From positions 1,550,001 through 1,614,000 of the forward strand of contig NZ_PCOC01000001.1 of NCBI RefSeq assembly GCF_002975205.1: DNA of 64,000 bases, given 5' to 3'. Each line of letters begins with the position of its first letter. Position 1 is the stretch's first letter. Shown in pieces: positions 1 to 10,986 of the stretch. A program made the translations under genes and the position numbers. The DNA comes from Ochrobactrum vermis. GTDB taxonomy: Bacteria; Pseudomonadota; Alphaproteobacteria; Rhizobiales; Rhizobiaceae. The notes beneath the pieces were generated by a model. It was not told the origin of the DNA. It was given only the letters and a program-made list of their open reading frames with translations, and did not search any database.

Positions 1-1
1 C

Positions 2-1867
2 GAAGCAGTCCATATCGGACCAGCGCCGTCCAATCAGTCCTATATCGTCATCGACAAGATTCTGGCTGCGATCAAGGAAACCGGTGCCGATGCAGTGCAT
101 CCCGGCTATGGCTTTCTATCGGAAAACCCGCGTTTTGCCGAAGCACTGAAGGCCGCCAATATCACCTTCATCGGCCCGCCGGTGAACGCAATTGACGCCA
201 TGGGCGACAAGATCACCTCCAAGAAACTGGCAGCGGAAGCGGGCGTTTCCACCGTGCCCGGCCATATGGACCTGATTGAAAATGCCGACGAAGCCGTGAA
301 AATCGCCAGCATGATCGGCTATCCGGTCATGATCAAGGCATCGGCTGGTGGTGGTGGCAAAGGCATGCGTATCGCTTGGAACGACGAGGAAGCCCGCGAA
401 GGCTTTCAATTGTCGCGCAACGAAGCCAAAGCCTCCTTCGGCGATGACCGCATCTTCATTGAAAAATTCGTCACCCAGCCACGCCACATTGAAATTCAGG
501 TACTGGGCGACCAACATGGCAACGTTGTCTATCTTGGCGAACGCGAATGCTCCATCCAGCGCCGAAACCAGAAGGTGATTGAGGAAGCGCCCTCACCTTT
601 CCTCGATGAAGCGACCCGCAAGGCCATGGGCGAGCAGGCCGTCGCGCTTGCCAAGGCGGTTGGATATTATTCTGCCGGTACGGTTGAGTTCATTGTCGAT
701 GGCAGCCGCAATTTCTATTTCCTCGAAATGAATACGCGCTTGCAGGTAGAGCATCCGGTGACGGAGCTCATCACCGGTATCGACCTCGTGGAAGAAATGA
801 TCCGCGTTGCATCCGGCGAGAAGCTCCGTTTCGGCCAGACCGACGTGAAACTCAACGGCTGGGCCATGGAAAGCCGTCTCTATGCGGAGGACCCATACCG
901 TAATTTCCTGCCCTCAATCGGCAGGTTGACCCGTTATCGCCCACCGGTCGAAGGCCGTAATTCGGATGGCACAATCGTACGCAACGACACCGGCGTGTTC
1001 GAAGGCGGCGAAATTTCGATGTATTATGATCCGATGATCGCAAAACTCTGCACCTGGGGACCGGACCGCGCCAGTGCCGTCAACGCAATGGGAGATGCCC
1101 TGGATGCATTCGAGGTTGAAGGCATTGGCCACAACCTGCCCTTCCTGTCAGCGGTAATGGATCATCCGCGCTTCCGCGAGGGTGCACTTACCACTGCATT
1201 CATTGCCGAAGAATATCCGGACGGCTTTGCCGGTGTGCCGGTTTCGGAAGATGATGCGCGGGTTCTTGCTGCGGTTGCCGCCCAGATCAATCTTGCGGTC
1301 GAACAGCGCAACATGCAGATTTCGGGACGAATTTCCAGCGAACAGCAATCTGTAGCAACCGACTGGGTGGCAACACTCGGCGGGTCCACTGTGCCGGTCC
1401 GCATTGCGGAAGGCGAAGGCGGAACGACAATCAATTTCATGGATGGTGGCAGTCTGCCTGTTGCCAGCGACTGGCATCCCGGTGGCCATCTGGGCTCGTT
1501 TACCGTTGGAGGCAAGCCCATTGCCATCAAGGTTTCACGCTCCGGCACTGGCTGGCGTTTGCGCTGGCGTGGCATGGATGTGGTCGCTCATGTGCGCAAG
1601 CCGCGCATTGCTGAACTGGCAAAGCTGATGCCGGTCAAGCTGCCTCCAGACACGTCGAAAATGTTGCTCTGCCCGATGCCGGGTGTCATCACCTCGATTC
1701 TGGCCGAGGAAGGCGCTACGGTAGAAGCCGGGCAGCCGCTTGCAACGGTCGAAGCCATGAAGATGGAAAACGTGTTGCGCGCCGAACGCCGCGCTACCGT
1801 CAAGCGCATTGCCGTCAAGGCCGGAGAAAGCCTTGCCGTGGATGAACTGATCATGGAATTCGAATGA
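2..1867 (+). CDS. pccA: Propionyl-CoA carboxylase alpha subunit (biotin-containing), 5' end cut off
   Basis: This subunit carboxylates its biotin using ATP and bicarbonate and hands the carboxyl group to the beta subunit, turning propionyl-CoA into (S)-methylmalonyl-CoA. The frame is open from base 2 and gives 621 residues, so roughly 45 N-terminal residues lie outside the window (family about 667). Visible are the ATP-grasp glycine loop GGGGKGM, the biotin carboxylase motif EMNTRLQVEH, and a C-terminal biotinyl domain with EAMKMEN, whose biotinylated lysine is about residue 587 of the visible part. The methylmalonyl-CoA mutase gene starts 62 bp downstream at the preferred start, which favours propionyl-CoA over acetyl-CoA as substrate. 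A methylcrotonyl-CoA carboxylase alpha subunit is the main alternative and is less likely in this context. Confidence 0.93.
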   Translation, partial: EAVHIGPAPSNQSYIVIDKILAAIKETGADAVHPGYGFLSENPRFAEALKAANITFIGPPVNAIDAMGDKITSKKLAAEAGVSTVPGHMDLIENADEAVKIASMIGYPVMIKASAGGGGKGMRIAWNDEEAREGFQLSRNEAKASFGDDRIFIEKFVTQPRHIEIQVLGDQHGNVVYLGERECSIQRRNQKVIEEAPSPFLDEATRKAMGEQAVALAKAVGYYSAGTVEFIVDGSRNFYFLEMNTRLQVEHPVTELITGIDLVEEMIRVASGEKLRFGQTDVKLNGWAMESRLYAEDPYRNFLPSIGRLTRYRPPVEGRNSDGTIVRNDTGVFEGGEISMYYDPMIAKLCTWGPDRASAVNAMGDALDAFEVEGIGHNLPFLSAVMDHPRFREGALTTAFIAEEYPDGFAGVPVSEDDARVLAAVAAQINLAVEQRNMQISGRISSEQQSVATDWVATLGGSTVPVRIAEGEGGTTINFMDGGSLPVASDWHPGGHLGSFTVGGKPIAIKVSRSGTGWRLRWRGMDVVAHVRKPRIAELAKLMPVKLPPDTSKMLLCPMPGVITSILAEEGATVEAGQPLATVEAMKMENVLRAERRATVKRIAVKAGESLAVDELIMEFE

Positions 1868-1929
1868 CCTTCGGCACAGTGCTTCGCACCGGCTCTGGGT
1901 AAGGATATTATGGGATGGAGAATAAGCCA

Positions 1930-4068
1930 ATGACGCAGAAAACCCGTGCGGATTGGGAAGCGTTGGCCGAAAAGGAACTGAAACGACCGGCGGACAGCCT
2001 TGTCTGGCATACGCCGGAAGGCATCGACGTGAAGCCGCTCTACACGGCGAACGACCTGCAAAATGTCGGCCATCTCGACAGCCTGCCCGGCTTTGACCCG
2101 TTCGTGCGCGGGCCGCGGGCGACCATGTATGCGGGGCGTCCATGGACAATCCGACAGTATGCCGGATTTTCGACGGCTGAAGAGTCTAACGCATTCTATC
2201 GCAAGGCGTTGATAGCCGGCCAGCAAGGCGTTTCGGTTGCCTTCGACCTTGCTACCCATCGCGGCTATGACAGCGACCATCCTCGCGTCGAAGGCGACGT
2301 GGGCAAGGCTGGTGTTGCCATTGATTCCGTCGAGGACATGAAGATCCTTTTCGACGGTATCCCGCTTGAAAAAGTATCCGTCTCCATGACCATGAATGGC
2401 GCAGTGATCCCGATCCTCGCCAATTTCATCGTCGCGGGCGAAGAACAGGGCGTATCGCGCGATCTGCTTTCCGGTACCATCCAGAACGATATTCTCAAGG
2501 AGTTCATGGTCCGCAACACCTATATTTATCCGCCGGAACCTTCCATGCGGATCATTGCGGACATCATCGCCTATACCGCGACGGAAATGCCGAAGTTCAA
2601 CTCGATTTCCATTTCCGGCTACCACATGCAGGAAGCCGGTGCGACGCTGGTGCAGGAACTGGCCTTTACGCTGGCCGATGGGCGCGAATATGTGCGTGCC
2701 GCGCTGCAAAAGGGCCTGAACGTTGACGACTTCGCCGGTCGCCTGTCGTTCTTCTTCGCCATCGGCATGAATTTCTTCATGGAAATCGCCAAACTACGCG
2801 CTGCGCGCCTGCTCTGGACGCGGATCATGAAGGAGTTTGAGCCAAAAAAGCCCGGTTCGCTGATGCTGCGCACGCATTGCCAGACTTCAGGCGTATCGCT
2901 TCAGGAACAGGACCCCTACAATAATATCGTCCGCACCGCGTTCGAGGCCATGTCAGCAGCGTTGGGCGGTACCCAGTCACTGCACACCAACTCCTTCGAT
3001 GAAGCCATTGCCTTGCCGACAGAGTTTTCAGCTCGTATCGCCCGCAATACGCAGCTCATCCTCCAGAACGAAACAGGCGTGACCAAAGTGGTCGATCCGC
3101 TGGCAGGTTCTTATTACATTGAAAGCCTGACCAATGAACTGGCGGAAAAAGCCTGGGCATTGATCGAGGAGGTGGAAGAGCTGGGCGGCATGACCAAGGC
3201 CGTAGAAAGCGGCTTGCCGAAGCGTTTGATCGAAGAAGCCGCCACCAAACGGCAGGCTGCAGTTGATAAGGGCGAAGAAGTCATCGTTGGCGTCAACAAA
3301 TTCCGCCTCGAACAGGAAGATGAAATCGACATTCTGGAGATCGACAATACCGCCGTTCGCCAGTCGCAGATTGCACGTCTCAACCGCATCAAGGAAACGC
3401 GCAACAAGGCAAAAGTTGAAGCAGCACTCAAAGAACTGGAAAAGGTAGCCAGGACCGGTGAAGGCAACCTTCTCGCCGCAGCCGTTGAAGCGTCCCGTGC
3501 CCGCGCCACTGTTGGCGAAATTTCCGACGCCATGCGCCACACGTTCGGAGATCATGCTGCGGTTCCGAAAGTCGTCAAGAAGGTCTACGGTACGGCCTAC
3601 AAGGACGAGCCAGAGTATCAGACGCTGGTTGACCGCCTCGGCGACTTCTCGAAGCAGATCGGCGAAACGCCGAAAGTGATGGTGGCAAAGCTCGGCCAGG
3701 ACGGACATGACCGCGGTGCCAAAATCATCGCTTCAGCATTTGGCGACATCGGTTTTGAAGTATTGACCGGACCGCTGTTTCAGACTCCGGACGAAGCCGC
3801 CGATATGGCGATCAAATCCAAGGTGCATGTTCTCGGCGTCTCGTCACTTGCAGCCGGTCACAAAACGCTCCTGCCTCAGCTCGTCGACACCCTTCGCAAG
3901 AAGGGCGCGGAAAATATCATCGTCGTCTGCGGTGGCGTCGTTCCACGTCAGGATTATCAATATCTGTTCGATCATGGTGTGGCGGCAGTTTTTGGACCCG
4001 GCTCGAATGTGCTCGACTGCGCCCGCGCCGTGCTTGATTTAATGGAAGGCAAGCGCCGCAATCTTTGA
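1930..4068 (+). CDS. scpA: Methylmalonyl-CoA mutase, single-chain B12 enzyme
   Basis: It isomerises (R)-methylmalonyl-CoA to succinyl-CoA with adenosylcobalamin and so completes propionate breakdown begun by the upstream carboxylase. The N-terminal two thirds is the substrate-binding barrel. The C-terminal B12-binding domain shows the base-off motif DGHDRG (D and H about residues 591 and 593 from this start), followed by conserved LAAGHKTL and VCGGVVP segments. About 712 residues matches the usual bacterial single-polypeptide form. Two in-frame ATGs exist, at 1915 and 1930; GGAG at 1917-1920 sits nine bases before the second, so 1930 is preferred. The spacing suggests co-transcription with pccA, and a hairpin follows at 4120. 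Confidence 0.95.
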   Translation: MTQKTRADWEALAEKELKRPADSLVWHTPEGIDVKPLYTANDLQNVGHLDSLPGFDPFVRGPRATMYAGRPWTIRQYAGFSTAEESNAFYRKALIAGQQGVSVAFDLATHRGYDSDHPRVEGDVGKAGVAIDSVEDMKILFDGIPLEKVSVSMTMNGAVIPILANFIVAGEEQGVSRDLLSGTIQNDILKEFMVRNTYIYPPEPSMRIIADIIAYTATEMPKFNSISISGYHMQEAGATLVQELAFTLADGREYVRAALQKGLNVDDFAGRLSFFFAIGMNFFMEIAKLRAARLLWTRIMKEFEPKKPGSLMLRTHCQTSGVSLQEQDPYNNIVRTAFEAMSAALGGTQSLHTNSFDEAIALPTEFSARIARNTQLILQNETGVTKVVDPLAGSYYIESLTNELAEKAWALIEEVEELGGMTKAVESGLPKRLIEEAATKRQAAVDKGEEVIVGVNKFRLEQEDEIDILEIDNTAVRQSQIARLNRIKETRNKAKVEAALKELEKVARTGEGNLLAAAVEASRARATVGEISDAMRHTFGDHAAVPKVVKKVYGTAYKDEPEYQTLVDRLGDFSKQIGETPKVMVAKLGQDGHDRGAKIIASAFGDIGFEVLTGPLFQTPDEAADMAIKSKVHVLGVSSLAAGHKTLLPQLVDTLRKKGAENIIVVCGGVVPRQDYQYLFDHGVAAVFGPGSNVLDCARAVLDLMEGKRRNL

Positions 4069-4119
4069 ATATTATCAATAAGATACACCTCATACAGGAC
4101 TCATTTTCTGAACAACTTC

Positions 4120-4146
4120 AGAAGCCGGACGAACAGTCCGGCTTCT
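4120..4146. terminator. Hairpin between convergent scpA and the 4163 gene
   Basis: An 11-bp perfect inverted repeat (AGAAGCCGGAC / GTCCGGCTTCT) with a 5-base loop lies between two genes that face each other. No clear T-run follows on either strand, so termination strength is uncertain. Confidence 0.55.
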
Positions 4147-4162
4147 TGCTTGCAACCATCAT

Positions 4163-4540
<378 letters not shown>

Positions 4541-4651
4541 TTATCAATGAAGATCAAACGTTGACCAGCGCCTGTAAGTTCCACCAGCACGGGCAATTAC
4601 GGAACCGCGCCCCTCCATCAAGCGTTTCGAGTCTGCTGTTTGGAGGTTGCC

Positions 4652-5026
4652 ATGTCACAGTTCTTCACAAAGCTCAGCGAAAAAACTGCCGAACTTGCCG
4701 GTCATTATCTGGCATTCGTGCTGGCTACCTTGTCCATTATCATATGGGGGTTCAGCGGGCCGTTCTTCAACTTCTCGGATACATGGCAACTGGTGGTGAA
4801 TACATCGACCACCATCATCACCTTCCTGATGGTGTTTCTGATCCAAAACGCACAGGATCGAGAAGCAAGCGCAACGCAGGCCAAACTTGATGAAATCCTG
4901 AACATCGTCTCAACGACCAAAAGCGAAACCATTGGCGCGGAACATCTGCCGCTCAACGAATTGAAGGCTATTTTGAAACGTCTCGAAGCGAAAAGTGGAA
5001 AAACTTCGACCGAAGAACCAGAATGA
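4652..5026 (+). CDS. Low-affinity iron permease family small membrane protein
   Basis: A 124-residue protein with two hydrophobic segments (about residues 20-38 and 47-65 from this start), then a soluble, charged C-terminal tail rich in K and E. The pattern of two helices around WGFSGP and the phrase FLIQNAQDRE match the short bacterial family annotated as low-affinity iron permease; in bacteria this function is by family name only and is not well tested. An in-frame TTG at 4640 extends the frame, but GGAGG at 4642-4646 sits just before ATG 4652, so that start is chosen. No iron-regulated operator was recognised upstream. Confidence 0.78.
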   Translation: MSQFFTKLSEKTAELAGHYLAFVLATLSIIIWGFSGPFFNFSDTWQLVVNTSTTIITFLMVFLIQNAQDREASATQAKLDEILNIVSTTKSETIGAEHLPLNELKAILKRLEAKSGKTSTEEPE

Positions 5027-5104
5027 GCAGCACATCTTCCCAGTGTAGCGTTCAGGCCTATATCTCCTCTGGAGAGATCTTGTCGTTAGCAGAAAGGATG
5101 ACCC

Positions 5105-5641
5105 ATGGCCGTCACCAAAAAGCAGGAAGCCCGCGCTCTCAATGCCGACGAAAAAGAGCTGGTGGAAAAGTCGCACCATCCTTTTTTGCAAGACGTTCCC
5201 GACGAAGAGCTTGCCCATCTGGCAAAGCTGATCCGCGAACGCCGTAAGAAGGCAAAAGACCAGGCCCATCAGCGCAGACGTGAAATGCGCGGAAAGGGAG
5301 CTGCTCGCGGCACGTCACCGTCCAAGGCGGATGAAGGTTCACATCTGAAAGTTTCCGTACTGGCCATGGCTGTGCGCCGCATCAACACCGAAGTTGAGCG
5401 CCGCCGTCGTATGTCTGCCAGCGCCCAACTGATTGCCAACGCTCGAAAAGCGCTTGCAACCAAGGAGGCAAATGAAAAGAAAGGGAAGGATTTCAACACG
5501 CGCCATGCACTTAACGGCATGCGCAATATCCCGAACGAAAAATACGACAGCCTTGTCCGTCCGGCAGAACGTGGACGGCTGCGCAAGGCCGCAAGCGTCG
5601 CTCAGGCGAAGAAGGATACTCGTCAGAAGGAAGCCGGTTAG
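5105..5641 (+). CDS. Lysine/arginine-rich hypothetical protein
   Basis: Function not recognised. The 178-residue product is very basic and mostly predicted helical, with runs such as RERRKKAK near residue 45 and ERRRRMS near residue 100, and no signal peptide or membrane segment. This composition would suit nucleic-acid binding, but that is inference. AAGGA stands about nine bases before the ATG. The stop overlaps the stop of the convergent aldo/keto reductase gene by four bases (5638-5641). Confidence 0.75.
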   Translation: MAVTKKQEARALNADEKELVEKSHHPFLQDVPDEELAHLAKLIRERRKKAKDQAHQRRREMRGKGAARGTSPSKADEGSHLKVSVLAMAVRRINTEVERRRRMSASAQLIANARKALATKEANEKKGKDFNTRHALNGMRNIPNEKYDSLVRPAERGRLRKAASVAQAKKDTRQKEAG

Positions 5642-6483
5642 AGCATTTCCAGCGCCGTCTTTCGAACAGGCGGTGCGAAAGCCAGATCCAGACGCTTCAA
5701 TTGTTCTTCGGAGAGCCGCAACTCTGCGGCTTTTCTGTTGTCCCGCACATGATGCAGGTTGGAGGATTTTGGAATCGCGATGACATTGCCGCCATGCATC
5801 GCCCAGGCAAGCGCGACAGAAGCTGGTGTTCCTCCCGTCTCGCTTGCAACTTCTGCCAGTTCGGAACTGCCCAGCAATCGACCCTGTTCAATGGGTGAGT
5901 AAGCCATCAGCGGAATTTTGCGCTCAACACACCATGGCATGAGATCGAATTCCGGCCCGCGTCGCGTCAGATTGTAGAGTATCTGGTTTGTAGAGACAGC
6001 TTTACCACCCGCTACACCGACCAACTCTTTCATGTCATCCGTATCGAAATTGCTGACACCCCAGCTGACAATTTTTCCGGTACGCTGCAGTTCTTGAAAT
6101 GCAGCGACAGTCTCTTCGAGAGGGTATCGCCCACGCCAGTGCAGCAGATACAGATCGATACGATCAGAACGAAGGCGCTGCAGGCTTCTCTCACAGGCCT
6201 CGATTGTTCCTTGCCGCGACGCATTGTACGGCAATACCTTACTGACGATAAACACGTCGTCGCGACGGCCTGTAATGGCTTCGCCGACAACGTCTTCCGC
6301 CTCACCGTCAGCATACATTTCCGCTGTATCGATCAGCGTCATCCCCAGATCGATGCCGATCCTTAATGCTTCGATTTCATAGCGGCGTTGCGTGCTGTCC
6401 TCGCCCATATACCAGGTGCCTTGCCCGAGCGCTGGGACCGTCTGGCCCGAAGGCAAAGTGATCTGTGGTATGGTACCGGTCAT
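5638..6483 (-). CDS. Aldo/keto reductase
   Basis: A cytoplasmic NAD(P)H-dependent carbonyl reductase of unknown substrate. The 281-residue TIM-barrel protein has the catalytic tetrad: D52 and Y57 (in LIDTAEMYADG), K82 (IVSKVLPYN) and H115 (LYLLHW), and the family motif GVSNFD. It lies 76 bp downstream of murI on the same strand and could be read through from it. The last codons (ALEML-stop) are encoded by a sequence resembling the end of a genome-wide repeat (see findings). Confidence 0.9.
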   Translation of the reverse strand: MTGTIPQITLPSGQTVPALGQGTWYMGEDSTQRRYEIEALRIGIDLGMTLIDTAEMYADGEAEDVVGEAITGRRDDVFIVSKVLPYNASRQGTIEACERSLQRLRSDRIDLYLLHWRGRYPLEETVAAFQELQRTGKIVSWGVSNFDTDDMKELVGVAGGKAVSTNQILYNLTRRGPEFDLMPWCVERKIPLMAYSPIEQGRLLGSSELAEVASETGGTPASVALAWAMHGGNVIAIPKSSNLHHVRDNRKAAELRLSEEQLKRLDLAFAPPVRKTALEML

Positions 6484-6559
6484 TGCATCTTCCCCTATAA
6501 AATGATCATCGCCATGATCGCTACATAGCCGGGAAATTCAAGGCCTTGAGGACAGCGGC

Positions 6560-7396
6560 TCAAGCGAAATGCAGACCAAAACCCTGCATGAGCCTGCGGA
6601 TGGCATAGTCTGGATTCTGGGATGTAATAACCGCCTGATCGTTGTGATGATGCAGTTCTTCATCGACGCGGCGCGGTTTCAGCAGTGAAACGGTGCGCCG
6701 GGCGATCGCTTCTGCAGGGTCAAGCCAGTCTACCGGCCAGGGTGCCAGGCGGCGAAACACATTGGCAAGAAACGGATAGTGCGTGCAGGCCAGAACGATG
6801 ATGTCGGTACGACTGCCATCCTGCTCAATGAAACAGGGGGCAATCTGTTCGACGACCAGCGCCTCATCGATCTTCTCGCCGCGAATATGGGCTTCCGCTA
6901 CCGCTGCCAGTTGGTCGGCACCGACGAGACGAACATGGCACTGGGAAGCGAAAGACTGAATGAGATCACGCGTATAGGCGCGACGGACTGTGCCCGGCGT
7001 AGCGAGCACGGAAACAAGGCCCGACGACGTTCTTTCGGCAGCGGGCTTGATCGCCGGTACCGTACCGACAAACGGAACCGAAGGATAAGCTTGCCGCAAA
7101 TCGTCCAACACCAGCGTGGAGGCCGTATTGCAGGCGATGACCGCGATTTCCGGATCATAGGCAGTAATGAGCTTGCCGAACAATTCGACAATCCTCGCCC
7201 TCAGCGCATCCTCTTCCCATGCGCCATAGGGAAACCCGGCATCGTCGGCAACGTAGACGAAGCGACGGTCCGGCATAAGCACCCGCGCTTCACGCAAAAC
7301 CGTCAGACCTCCGATACCGCTGTCGAAAACCAGAATGGGTCTTTCAGCGTCGATGGAGGGAATAGCGGAAAAGCTCGCAGCGGGTGCGTTTTTCAT
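6560..7396 (-). CDS. murI: Glutamate racemase
   Basis: It makes D-glutamate for peptidoglycan in the cytoplasm. The 278-residue protein shows the family signature DSGIGGLTV near residue 25, the two catalytic cysteines C89 (in ACNTAST) and C204 (in ACTHYPF), and the PYG motif about residue 56. Its ATG overlaps the TGA of trmJ in an ATGA junction (7393-7396), so the two are translationally coupled, trmJ first. Length is typical. Confidence 0.95.
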   Translation of the reverse strand: MKNAPAASFSAIPSIDAERPILVFDSGIGGLTVLREARVLMPDRRFVYVADDAGFPYGAWEEDALRARIVELFGKLITAYDPEIAVIACNTASTLVLDDLRQAYPSVPFVGTVPAIKPAAERTSSGLVSVLATPGTVRRAYTRDLIQSFASQCHVRLVGADQLAAVAEAHIRGEKIDEALVVEQIAPCFIEQDGSRTDIIVLACTHYPFLANVFRRLAPWPVDWLDPAEAIARRTVSLLKPRRVDEELHHHNDQAVITSQNPDYAIRRLMQGFGLHFA

Positions 7397-8238
7397 TCGT
7401 CCTTGTCCTTTGTTGCCGGGCTTTCGGTCACGGGTTTGCGCGCGCGTCCTTCCGGGGCTCCGGAACCTCGTGGCTTCTTTGGCGTGAATACATCAAGCGA
7501 GGTGACAACACCGCGCAGGAGCTTCAGCTCGGCAGAGGCAAAACCGGCACGCGTCAGGACAGCACGCAGATTGTTGACCATGATTTCCTTGCGGGCTTCA
7601 GGGCGGAAATACCCTCTAACATCAAGGGCTTCTTCGAGATGATTGAAAAGCCCCTGCAATTCCTGTTTCGGCGCCAGCTCAAGCTCCGGGCCGCGAAAAA
7701 CGGTCTCCGTCTGCGTCTCAAGGCCCGACTTCATCCATTCATAGGACATGAGCAGAACTGCCTGTGCAATATTGAGCGAGGCAAATGCAGGATTGACCGG
7801 AAACGTCACCAGTTCATCGGCCAGACCAACTTCCTCGTTGCTGAGACCGAATCGTTCTCGGCCAAACAGAATGCCGGTCTTCTCTCCGGTCCTGAAACGG
7901 CGGCGTAGTTCACCACCCGCTTCTACAGCGCTGCGAACCTGCTTGAAACCGTCACGTTCACGTGCCGTTGTGGCATAGACGAAATTGAGATCGGCGATAG
8001 CAGAAGGCAGGTCGTCATAGACCACCGCATTGTCGATCACATGATCGGCCTTGCTGGCTGCTGCCCTCGCCTTCTCACTCGGAAATTCCTCGCGCGGATT
8101 GACCAGACGCAATTCTGCCAGTCCGAAATTCGCCATGGCGCGCGCTACCATGCCGATATTTTCCGGCAATTGCGGCTCTACCAGAACGATTGCCGGTCCT
8201 TCCGCGATAAAGGGGCGCTGTTTATCTGTTCCTGCCAT
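7393..8238 (-). CDS. trmJ: TrmJ-type tRNA/rRNA 2'-O-methyltransferase (SPOUT)
   Basis: Expected to methylate the ribose of tRNA residue 32 using S-adenosylmethionine. The 281-residue SPOUT protein contains the three family blocks: [14 protein letters not shown] near residue 26 (motif 1), [14 protein letters not shown] near residue 122 (motif 2) and [14 protein letters not shown] near residue 153 (motif 3, the SAM knot), plus a C-terminal extension typical of TrmJ rather than TrmL. It is the first gene of the trmJ-murI pair. The tRNA-32 target is known for the family and not shown by this sequence. Confidence 0.88.
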   Translation of the reverse strand: MAGTDKQRPFIAEGPAIVLVEPQLPENIGMVARAMANFGLAELRLVNPREEFPSEKARAAASKADHVIDNAVVYDDLPSAIADLNFVYATTARERDGFKQVRSAVEAGGELRRRFRTGEKTGILFGRERFGLSNEEVGLADELVTFPVNPAFASLNIAQAVLLMSYEWMKSGLETQTETVFRGPELELAPKQELQGLFNHLEEALDVRGYFRPEARKEIMVNNLRAVLTRAGFASAELKLLRGVVTSLDVFTPKKPRGSGAPEGRARKPVTESPATKDKDE

Positions 8239-8415
8239 GATCTCTTCCGCATTAGCTATCGTATCGTGGCATTTCCCTTACATAATTGACGCCAAATCGC
8301 AAAGATTCCCCTTACGTGTTTGCGGGAAAAGCCTGTGTAGTAGCCCGATAACACCTATTTGCCGCCCATTCATGCCAGACTATTTCCACCAGATACAGGA
8401 TCAAGGGAGGAAACC

Positions 8416-9000
8416 ATGTCCGGTAAGAAGATACTCATGCTTTGCGGCGACTTTGGTGAGGACTATGAAACCATGGTCCCATTCCAGACATTGCTGACCG
8501 TCGGTCACACGGTTCATGCCGTCTGCCCCGGCAAGAAAGCTGGCGATCATATCGCGACAGCCATTCACGACTTCGAAGGCCACCAGACCTATACGGAAAA
8601 GCCGGGCCATAACTTCGCTCTCAACGCGACATTCGCCGACGTAAAGCCGGAGAGCTATGACGCTCTGGTCATTCCAGGTGGCCGGGCGCCAGAATATCTG
8701 CGTCTCGACGACAAGGTTATCGCGATGGTGAAGCATTTCTTCGAAGCGAAAAAGCCTGTTGCAGCGGTCTGCCATGGTGCACAGTTGCTAGCTGCAGCGC
8801 GTGTTCTGGAAGGTCGCACCTGTTCAGCCTATCCGGCGTGCCGCCCAGAAGTTGAACTTGCCGGAGGCACATATGCCGATATCCCGGTCGATCAGGCTGT
8901 GACAGACGGAAACCTTGTCACGTCGCCCGCATGGCCTGCCCATCCGGCATGGCTGTCGCAGTTCCTCGCCGTTCTCGGTACCAGGATCACGCATAGCTGA
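8416..9000 (+). CDS. DJ-1/PfpI family protein
   Basis: A 194-residue member of the glutamine-amidotransferase-like DJ-1/PfpI superfamily. The expected nucleophile C119 lies in [13 protein letters not shown] with H120 beside it, and E15 sits where DJ-1 proteins keep their conserved acid. Relatives are chaperones, deglycases or peptidases, and the sequence alone does not decide which. The ATG is preceded by AGGGAGGAAACC. A longer in-frame start at 8359 lacks such a site. It faces away from trmJ. Confidence 0.88.
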   Translation: MSGKKILMLCGDFGEDYETMVPFQTLLTVGHTVHAVCPGKKAGDHIATAIHDFEGHQTYTEKPGHNFALNATFADVKPESYDALVIPGGRAPEYLRLDDKVIAMVKHFFEAKKPVAAVCHGAQLLAAARVLEGRTCSAYPACRPEVELAGGTYADIPVDQAVTDGNLVTSPAWPAHPAWLSQFLAVLGTRITHS

Positions 9001-9087
9001 TCACAACGCCTTGCCTGTTTTCCAACATGGTTGCAGGCAAGGCAAAACTGCGCGAAATTGGTTTGGGAGAGCAACCCGGAGGAAATC

Positions 9088-9498
9088 ATGTGCAGGCTGT
9101 TCATCGGTGCCGATCCTGAACTCTGGTCAAGTGTGACGCGTTCGCTGCGTATCGGCGGCGTCGTGACAAGCGTTCGGCTTGAAAATTTTTTCTGGTGGGC
9201 TCTGGAAGATATCGCTGTGCGCGATGACCTTACGGTCAGCCGCCTTATCGGCAAACTTTACGATGAATCCCGGAATGAGGGGCATGACCTCGACAATTTC
9301 GCGTCGTTTCTGCGGGTCTGCTGCGGGCGCTATCTTTCCCTTCAACTGAACGGTCTGGTTCCTACAGAAAGATCAACTGCCATCTCCACGCTGGATGCTG
9401 ATGCCATTCTTGTCAGGGAGCAGGCAAACTATCGCCAGCGGCAATCCTCGTGGGAGCAATCCCGCGAAGACGATCACGCAGAGCATCGTGCGGCGTGA
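9088..9498 (+). CDS. Ribbon-helix-helix domain protein
   Basis: A 136-residue protein whose segment about residues 18-58 (SLRIGGVVTSVRLENFFWWALE onward to LIGKLYDE) fits the RHH_4-type ribbon-helix-helix fold common in alphaproteobacteria. Such proteins may bind DNA, though many have no known target. The C-terminal 40 residues are polar and probably disordered. GGAGGA at 9078-9083 fixes the start at ATG 9088 and argues against the longer frame from 9031. It stands alone between the PfpI-like gene and icd. Confidence 0.8.
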   Translation: MCRLFIGADPELWSSVTRSLRIGGVVTSVRLENFFWWALEDIAVRDDLTVSRLIGKLYDESRNEGHDLDNFASFLRVCCGRYLSLQLNGLVPTERSTAISTLDADAILVREQANYRQRQSSWEQSREDDHAEHRAA

Positions 9499-9597
9499 TT
9501 GATCCGATCCAAAAGCCGTCTCGCGCTTTTCGTAAATCTATCCCGAAATTTTGACCATCTAAACGCTGTGTAGGCCAAAGAATAAGCCTCTTAAGCT

Positions 9598-9634
9598 TTG
9601 CCTTATCCGTCGCGAGTGCTATACGGGCGCGACG
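9598..9634 (+). promoter_or_regulatory. Putative icd promoter with a palindrome over the -10
   Basis: TTGCCT at 9598-9603 and TATACG at 9620-9625 with a 16-bp spacer form a modest sigma70-type promoter 32 bp before the icd ATG. The arms CGTCGCG (9608-9614) and CGCGACG (9628-9634) flank the -10 as a perfect inverted repeat, the usual place for a repressor site. No regulator is recognised. Confidence 0.35.
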
Positions 9635-9656
9635 CATTGAAAAAGAGGCTTCATCC

Positions 9657-10871
9657 ATGGCAAAAATCAAGGTTGCGAACCCGGTCGTCGAACTCGACGG
9701 CGACGAGATGACCCGCATTATCTGGCAGTTCATCAAGGACAAGCTTATCCATCCTTACCTCGACATCGATCTGAAATATTACGATCTGTCGGTCGAACAC
9801 CGCGATGCTACCAATGACCAGGTTACCATTGATGCTGCAAATGCCATCAAGGAACACGGCGTCGGCGTAAAATGCGCAACCATTACGCCGGACGAAGCCC
9901 GCGTTGAAGAATTCAAGCTCAAGAAGATGTGGAAGTCGCCAAACGGCACCATCCGTAACATCCTCGGCGGCGTGATCTTCCGTGAGCCGATCATCTGCAA
10001 GAACGTTCCGCGCCTGGTTCCGGGCTGGACCCAGCCGATCATCGTTGGCCGTCATGCTTTTGGCGACCAGTACCGCGCGACCGATTTCAAGTTCCCCGGC
10101 AAGGGCACCCTGTCGATCAAGTTCGTCGGTGAAGATGGTGAAACCATTGAGCACGAAGTCTATCAGGCTCCTGCTGCTGGCGTGGCAATGGCCATGTACA
10201 ACCTCGACGAATCGATCCGTGAATTTGCGCGCGCCTCGCTGAACTACGGCCTGCAGCGCAATTACCCGGTCTACCTCTCGACCAAAAACACCATTCTCAA
10301 GGCCTATGACGGTCGCTTCAAGGACATCTTCGAAGAAGTCTATCAGGCTGAATTCGCAGACAAGTTCAAGGAAGCCAAGATCTGGTACGAACATCGCCTG
10401 ATCGACGACATGGTTGCTTCGGCGCTGAAGTGGTCTGGTGGCTACGTCTGGGCTTGTAAGAATTACGACGGCGACGTTCAGTCGGATATCGTGGCTCAGG
10501 GCTTCGGTTCGCTCGGCCTGATGACCTCCGTTCTGATGACGCCGGATGGCAAGACCGTTGAAGCTGAAGCTGCACACGGCACTGTGACCCGTCACTACCG
10601 CCAGCATCAGAAGGGCGAGGAAACCTCGACCAACTCAATCGCTTCGATTTTTGCGTGGACCCGCGGTCTCGCTCACCGCGCCAAGCTCGACGACAACACC
10701 GAGCTGAAGCGTTTTGCCGATACGCTGGAAAAGGTCTGCGTGGACACCGTCGAAAGCGGCTTCATGACCAAGGATCTGGCGCTGCTAATCGGCCCGGATC
10801 AGCCTTGGCTCTCGACCACTGGCTTCCTCGACAAAATCGACGAGAACCTTCAGAAGGCGATGGCCGCCTGA
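9657..10871 (+). CDS. icd: NADP-dependent isocitrate dehydrogenase
   Basis: It oxidatively decarboxylates isocitrate to 2-oxoglutarate in the TCA cycle and makes NADPH. The 404-residue protein belongs to the eukaryote-like homodimeric type common in alphaproteobacteria, with the substrate-loop [12 protein letters not shown] near residue 95, the metal/substrate segment YDGDVQSD near 271, and the NADP-binding [10 protein letters not shown] near 310. Length is as expected. It is a single-gene unit between a promoter-like region and a strong intrinsic terminator. Confidence 0.97.
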   Translation: MAKIKVANPVVELDGDEMTRIIWQFIKDKLIHPYLDIDLKYYDLSVEHRDATNDQVTIDAANAIKEHGVGVKCATITPDEARVEEFKLKKMWKSPNGTIRNILGGVIFREPIICKNVPRLVPGWTQPIIVGRHAFGDQYRATDFKFPGKGTLSIKFVGEDGETIEHEVYQAPAAGVAMAMYNLDESIREFARASLNYGLQRNYPVYLSTKNTILKAYDGRFKDIFEEVYQAEFADKFKEAKIWYEHRLIDDMVASALKWSGGYVWACKNYDGDVQSDIVAQGFGSLGLMTSVLMTPDGKTVEAEAAHGTVTRHYRQHQKGEETSTNSIASIFAWTRGLAHRAKLDDNTELKRFADTLEKVCVDTVESGFMTKDLALLIGPDQPWLSTTGFLDKIDENLQKAMAA

Positions 10872-10900
10872 TAAAACATTCGACCTTATCGTCGTTATAG

Positions 10901-10931
10901 AAAACCCGGCAGCATCGCTGCCGGGTTTTTT
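10901..10931 (+). terminator. Intrinsic terminator of icd
   Basis: A 13-bp perfect stem (AAAACCCGGCAGC / GCTGCCGGGTTTT) with a 3-base loop, followed by T residues, 30 bp after the icd stop. Confidence 0.9.
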
Positions 10932-10986
10932 CATTTCTTTTTCAAGGGAAAAAGCGCATCCTGACACCCCTTACAGGGAGGATGAA

